From the NCBI GenBank assembly GCA_002825515.1, contig PJET01000135.1, positions 1-16,911 of the forward strand: DNA of 16,911 bases, given 5' to 3'. Shown here one piece after another: positions 14,108 to 16,911 of the stretch (position 1 is its first letter; every line of letters begins with the position of its first letter). The notes below the pieces were generated by a model. It was not told the DNA's origin. It was given only the letters and a program-made list of their open reading frames with translations, and made no database searches. The translations under genes and the position numbers were made by a program. The DNA is from Candidatus Thorarchaeota archaeon MP11T_1 (GTDB lineage Archaea; Asgardarchaeota; Thorarchaeia; Thorarchaeales; Thorarchaeaceae).

Positions 14108-14115
14108 TTATATTC
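14108..14115 (+). promoter_or_regulatory. TATA-like box of the acyl-CoA synthetase gene
   Basis: TTATATTC is centred about 26 bases before position 14138, predicting a 25-base leader ahead of the ATG at 14163. A tract of seven T at 14084-14090 precedes it. Confidence 0.5.
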
Positions 14116-14131
14116 AACTGATTTTGACGAC

Positions 14132-14154
14132 CGACCTAGCCCAACCTCAGGTCG
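14132..14154 (+). promoter_or_regulatory. dyad CGACCT-N11-AGGTCG overlapping the predicted transcription start
   Basis: Perfect six-base inverted half-sites at 14132-14137 and 14149-14154 flank 11 bases, in a notably G/C-rich patch. The site begins at the predicted start of transcription (about 14138), a usual place for an archaeal repressor. The right half also contains AGGT, the probable ribosome site for the ATG at 14163, so a role in translation is also possible. Confidence 0.45.
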
Positions 14155-14162
14155 TGTAAAAC

Positions 14163-16280
14163 ATGAATCGTCAGAAGGGAATTGATTACCTGTTCAATCC
14201 ACGTTCAATTGCAGTAATTGGTGCTTCTGCAACAAAGGGAAAGCTAGGTAATGATGTTCTTAGAAATCTGATTGAGAGTGGATTCAAAGGTCGAATTTAT
14301 CCAGTGAATCCTCGTGGTGGAGAGATTCTCGGACTAAAGGTGTATCGTTCTGTTTCTGACATTCCTAATCATGTGGATATGGGAGTTATTGTCATTCCAG
14401 CAAATCATGTGCTTACTTCAGTAGAAGAATGCGGCAACAAAGGTGTGAAGGCTCTTGTCATTATAACTGCAGGTTTCAAAGAAATTGGTCATGAAGGACA
14501 AGAAATTGAAAAGAAACTCGTCGAGCTTGCAGAAAAGTATGAGATGGTTCTTCAAGGCCCTAATTGCCTTGGTATTATCAACACCAATGTTCCATATAAT
14601 GCATCATTCTCAGCAGGAACTCCCAGAAAGGGCAAAATTGCATTTGCTTCTCAATCTGGAGCTTTGATGACAGGAATTCTTGATTGGAGCTTGATGGAAA
14701 AGATAGGCTTCTCGAAATTCGTTAGTCTTGGAAATAAAGCTCATCTGGACGAAACGGATTTTATAGAAGCATTTGGAAGGGATCCGGATTCTACTTTTAT
14801 TCTTCTGTATATCGAGTCAGTAGTTGATGGTCGTAAATTTATGGACGCATGCAGAAAGGTTGTTCGAAACAAACCTATTTTCGTTGTAAAATCGGGCGTT
14901 AGCGCAGCTGGAGCTCGTGCTGCTTCTTCTCATACTGGCTCATTAGCAGGCAGTGATACGGCTTATGATGTTGCGTTCAAACAATGTGGTGTCAGACGTG
15001 CGAGCAACATGGCCTCTCTATTTGATGTTGCATCCGTTTTTGACGACATGTATCTCCCATCTGGCAATCGTGTAGCAATTGTGACAAATGCTGGAGGGCC
15101 TGGTATTCTTACAACTGATGCGTGCGAAGCAAGTGGGTTGAAAATCGCTCAACTCTCATCTGAAACAATAAATTTTCTCAAAAAGAATCTACCTGCAGCT
15201 GCCTCTGTTTACAATCCTATTGACGCTCTTGGTACAGCCCAACCTGAAGATTATGCGCTATGTGTTGACGCCTCACTTCAAGATGAGAATGTAGACGCAG
15301 TACTTGTTTTACTTACTCCTCAAGCGATGACAAAAGAAACTGAAACTGCGCAAATCCTAGTAGAGTCTCATAAGAAATGCCCTCACAAACCATTGATCGC
15401 TGTATTTATGGGTGGCAACTCAATGATATATCCAAGAATAGTACTGACTGAGGGTGGAATTCCAATATTTGACTTTCCAGAACGTGCAGTTCATGCAATT
15501 GCGGAACTCTATCACTACACAGTGATTCGAGATAGCTTGAAGGATGAATCAATTCCTACCTTCAATGTCGATAAGAAAAAGGTGGCTGAAATCATTGAGA
15601 ATGTGCGAAAAGACAACCGCCGTGTTCTCTTGGGAAATGAAGCACATTCAATTGCTGAAGCTTATGGAATTCCTGTAGCAAGAATCAGACTCGCAACCAG
15701 TTCTCAAGAGGCAAAACTACTTGCTGATGAGCTTGGCTATCCTGTTGTTTTGAAGATTGCTAGCCCTGATATTGTGCACAAGAGCGATATTGGGGGAATC
15801 CGTATTGGGCTTGAAACGCCTGAGGAAGTTGAACAAGCTTTTCTACAGATCTTGGAAAATGCTAAGACTCACATGCCTCATGCGTTAATATATGGCGTTG
15901 ATGTTCAAGAGATGGCTGAGAAAGGGAAAGAATTGATAATCGGTTGTTCAAGAGATGTTCAGTTCGGTCCACTCGTGATGTTTGGAGCTGGTGGAATATT
16001 TGTCAATTATCTGAAAGACATATCATTTCGACTTGCTCCAATGACCCGAAATGACGCAAGGGAGTTAATAATGGAAACCAAGATGGGTACTCTTTTGAAA
16101 GGTGTTCGAGGGGAAGCACCTAGTGATCTAAAGGCTATCGAAGATACTGTTCTTAGAATAAATCAATTGGTGACTGATTTTGAGGAAATTGTTGAGCTCG
16201 ATATCAATCCTGCTTTTGCATATGAGAAAGGAAACGGAGTTTCAGCAGTTGATGTCAAAATGACTATTGGAGGGAAATAG
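14163..16280 (+). CDS. acd: ADP-forming acyl-CoA synthetase, fused alpha-beta (acetate-CoA ligase, ADP-forming, type)
   Basis: The enzyme converts acyl-CoA, ADP and phosphate to the acid, CoA and ATP, the main route of substrate-level ATP formation from acetyl-CoA in archaea. The 705 residues combine both subunits. The alpha part (1-about 465) begins with a CoA-binding Rossmann domain, NPRSIAVIGASATKGKLGN at 12-30 and PVNPRGGEILG near 47, followed by succinyl-CoA-ligase-like domains. H257 in SSHTGSLAGSD is the phosphorylated histidine; the same number is known from the Pyrococcus furiosus enzyme. The beta part is an ATP-grasp domain from about 475; H539 in SPDIVHKSDIGG matches the second active-site histidine described in P. 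furiosus. Substrate range (acetate or branched/aryl acids) cannot be read. The next gene follows after one base, so the two are cotranscribed. Confidence 0.93.
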   Translation: MNRQKGIDYLFNPRSIAVIGASATKGKLGNDVLRNLIESGFKGRIYPVNPRGGEILGLKVYRSVSDIPNHVDMGVIVIPANHVLTSVEECGNKGVKALVIITAGFKEIGHEGQEIEKKLVELAEKYEMVLQGPNCLGIINTNVPYNASFSAGTPRKGKIAFASQSGALMTGILDWSLMEKIGFSKFVSLGNKAHLDETDFIEAFGRDPDSTFILLYIESVVDGRKFMDACRKVVRNKPIFVVKSGVSAAGARAASSHTGSLAGSDTAYDVAFKQCGVRRASNMASLFDVASVFDDMYLPSGNRVAIVTNAGGPGILTTDACEASGLKIAQLSSETINFLKKNLPAAASVYNPIDALGTAQPEDYALCVDASLQDENVDAVLVLLTPQAMTKETETAQILVESHKKCPHKPLIAVFMGGNSMIYPRIVLTEGGIPIFDFPERAVHAIAELYHYTVIRDSLKDESIPTFNVDKKKVAEIIENVRKDNRRVLLGNEAHSIAEAYGIPVARIRLATSSQEAKLLADELGYPVVLKIASPDIVHKSDIGGIRIGLETPEEVEQAFLQILENAKTHMPHALIYGVDVQEMAEKGKELIIGCSRDVQFGPLVMFGAGGIFVNYLKDISFRLAPMTRNDARELIMETKMGTLLKGVRGEAPSDLKAIEDTVLRINQLVTDFEEIVELDINPAFAYEKGNGVSAVDVKMTIGGK

Positions 16281-16281
16281 A

Positions 16282-16911
16282 ATGGTTGCAAACATAGTAA
16301 TTAGTGGGGACACACTTACTGGAAAGACAATGGTTGCCATAGCTTTGGCAGCGAAATTAAAGCAGACGGGCAAATCTGTTGGTTACTTCAAACCCGTTGG
16401 AACGAAGAGCTTTGAATACAGCACCAGTACAGAAGATGTTGATGAAGATGCCGCTATTATGAAAGACCTTCTAGGATTGGAACATCCTCTCTCAATGATC
16501 AGCCCAATCGTTCGAACCAACTCAAGTTATGATGAGTTACTTCGGATTGGACATGACGAATTGATTAAGAGAATCAATGCTTCATACAAAGAAATCTCTA
16601 GGGATTTGGATTATTTGGTTATTGAAGGAACTAAAGCTTCTTGGCATCTTCTACATGTGGACTTGTCTACTCCTCGAATAGCAAGAGAGCTCAACGCTTC
16701 GGTGATTTGTCTTGTCAACTTTCCTAATATTGAAGCCATTGATGATATCCTTCTTCAGATAGAACTCTTCAAACAACAGGGAATCGATAAAGTAAGCATA
16801 ATTCTCAACATGGTGCCTCCGATGTTGAAGAAGATAGTTTCAGAACAAATTGGACCATTTCTTGAGGAACGAGGAACAAACCTTGTTGGAGTTTTATATC
16901 TGTACCGAGAA
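16282..16911 (+). CDS. BioD-like P-loop protein, like the N-terminal domain of long phosphotransacetylases; 3' end outside the window
   Basis: The first 210 codons are present and the frame is open at the window edge. GGAGGG at 16269-16274 lies seven bases before the ATG at 16282. The N-terminus has a strand and P-loop, IVISGDTLTGKT (5-16), with G9, G14, K15 and T16 in Walker A positions, then GYFKPVGT (34-41), as in dethiobiotin-synthetase-like domains. VIEGT (about 113-117) is in the position of a Walker B/BioD switch strand. This arrangement is seen in the N-terminal part of Pta of enteric bacteria, which is followed there by a DRTGG domain and the catalytic phosphotransacetylase domain. 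Whether those follow here lies outside the window. The one-base gap to the acyl-CoA synthetase suggests a role in regulating or assisting that enzyme (inference). Confidence 0.85.
   Translation, partial: MVANIVISGDTLTGKTMVAIALAAKLKQTGKSVGYFKPVGTKSFEYSTSTEDVDEDAAIMKDLLGLEHPLSMISPIVRTNSSYDELLRIGHDELIKRINASYKEISRDLDYLVIEGTKASWHLLHVDLSTPRIARELNASVICLVNFPNIEAIDDILLQIELFKQQGIDKVSIILNMVPPMLKKIVSEQIGPFLEERGTNLVGVLYLYRE

Noticed and set aside
1..16911. CRISPR array, insertion sequence, phage or toxin-antitoxin module
   Set aside because: No regularly spaced repeats, transposase or integrase, and no toxin-like partner next to the short ribbon-helix-helix gene.

Overview
The window reads as chromosomal DNA from an archaeon, most likely an Asgard-type lineage (Thorarchaeota or a relative; lineage confidence about 0.5). 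Support for archaea: ADP-forming acyl-CoA synthetase with fused subunits, a TrmB-type winged-helix protein, a 46-residue ribbon-helix-helix regulator, TATA-like boxes about 26 bases upstream of several starts with very short leaders, and GGTG/GGAGG ribosome sites. The Asgard guess rests on a degenerate small-GTPase-like protein beside an acidic polyproline protein and on the giant coiled-coil protein. DNA is A/T-rich by eye. There is no rRNA, tRNA, CRISPR array or insertion sequence, and no gene-free stretch over 300 bases.

Layout: (1) 2-5353, plus: the 3' end of an unknown gene, a 268-residue four-cysteine protein, and a 1301-residue protein with a TrmB-like DNA-binding head, about 1,085 residues of helical rod and a TrmB-like C-terminal domain. 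Hairpins fill the two gaps. (2) 5342-6211, minus: a membrane zinc-ribbon protein followed by a RimI-like acetyltransferase. (3) 6260-7892, plus: a GTPase-like protein without a P-loop and with a lysine-rich tail, then a very acidic disordered protein with eight consecutive prolines. (4) 7889-8920, minus: a MoeB/ThiF/UbaA-type E1 enzyme. (5) 8980-11686, plus: a DUF362 protein, a class I aminotransferase and a YkgJ-type cysteine-cluster protein. (6) 11692-13991, minus: a ribbon-helix-helix regulator and two tandem paralogues of an unrecognised family with six conserved cysteines. (7) 14163-16911, plus: a fused ADP-forming acyl-CoA synthetase and the start of a P-loop protein like the N-terminal domain of long phosphotransacetylases.

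Working together: region 7 fits acyl-CoA to acid conversion with ATP synthesis, beside amino-acid transamination in region 5. Region 6 looks like a small regulon: similar 18-bp dyads with GTA...TAC ends lie in the regulator's own promoter and in front of the second paralogue. Regions 1, 3 and 6 hold the least described content: a TrmB-headed rod protein, a pseudo-GTPase paired with a polyproline protein of opposite charge, and the six-cysteine duplicated family. All three convergent gene pairs overlap or abut at their 3' ends, so the genome is compact. Functions for regions 1, 3 and 6 are inferences from sequence alone.
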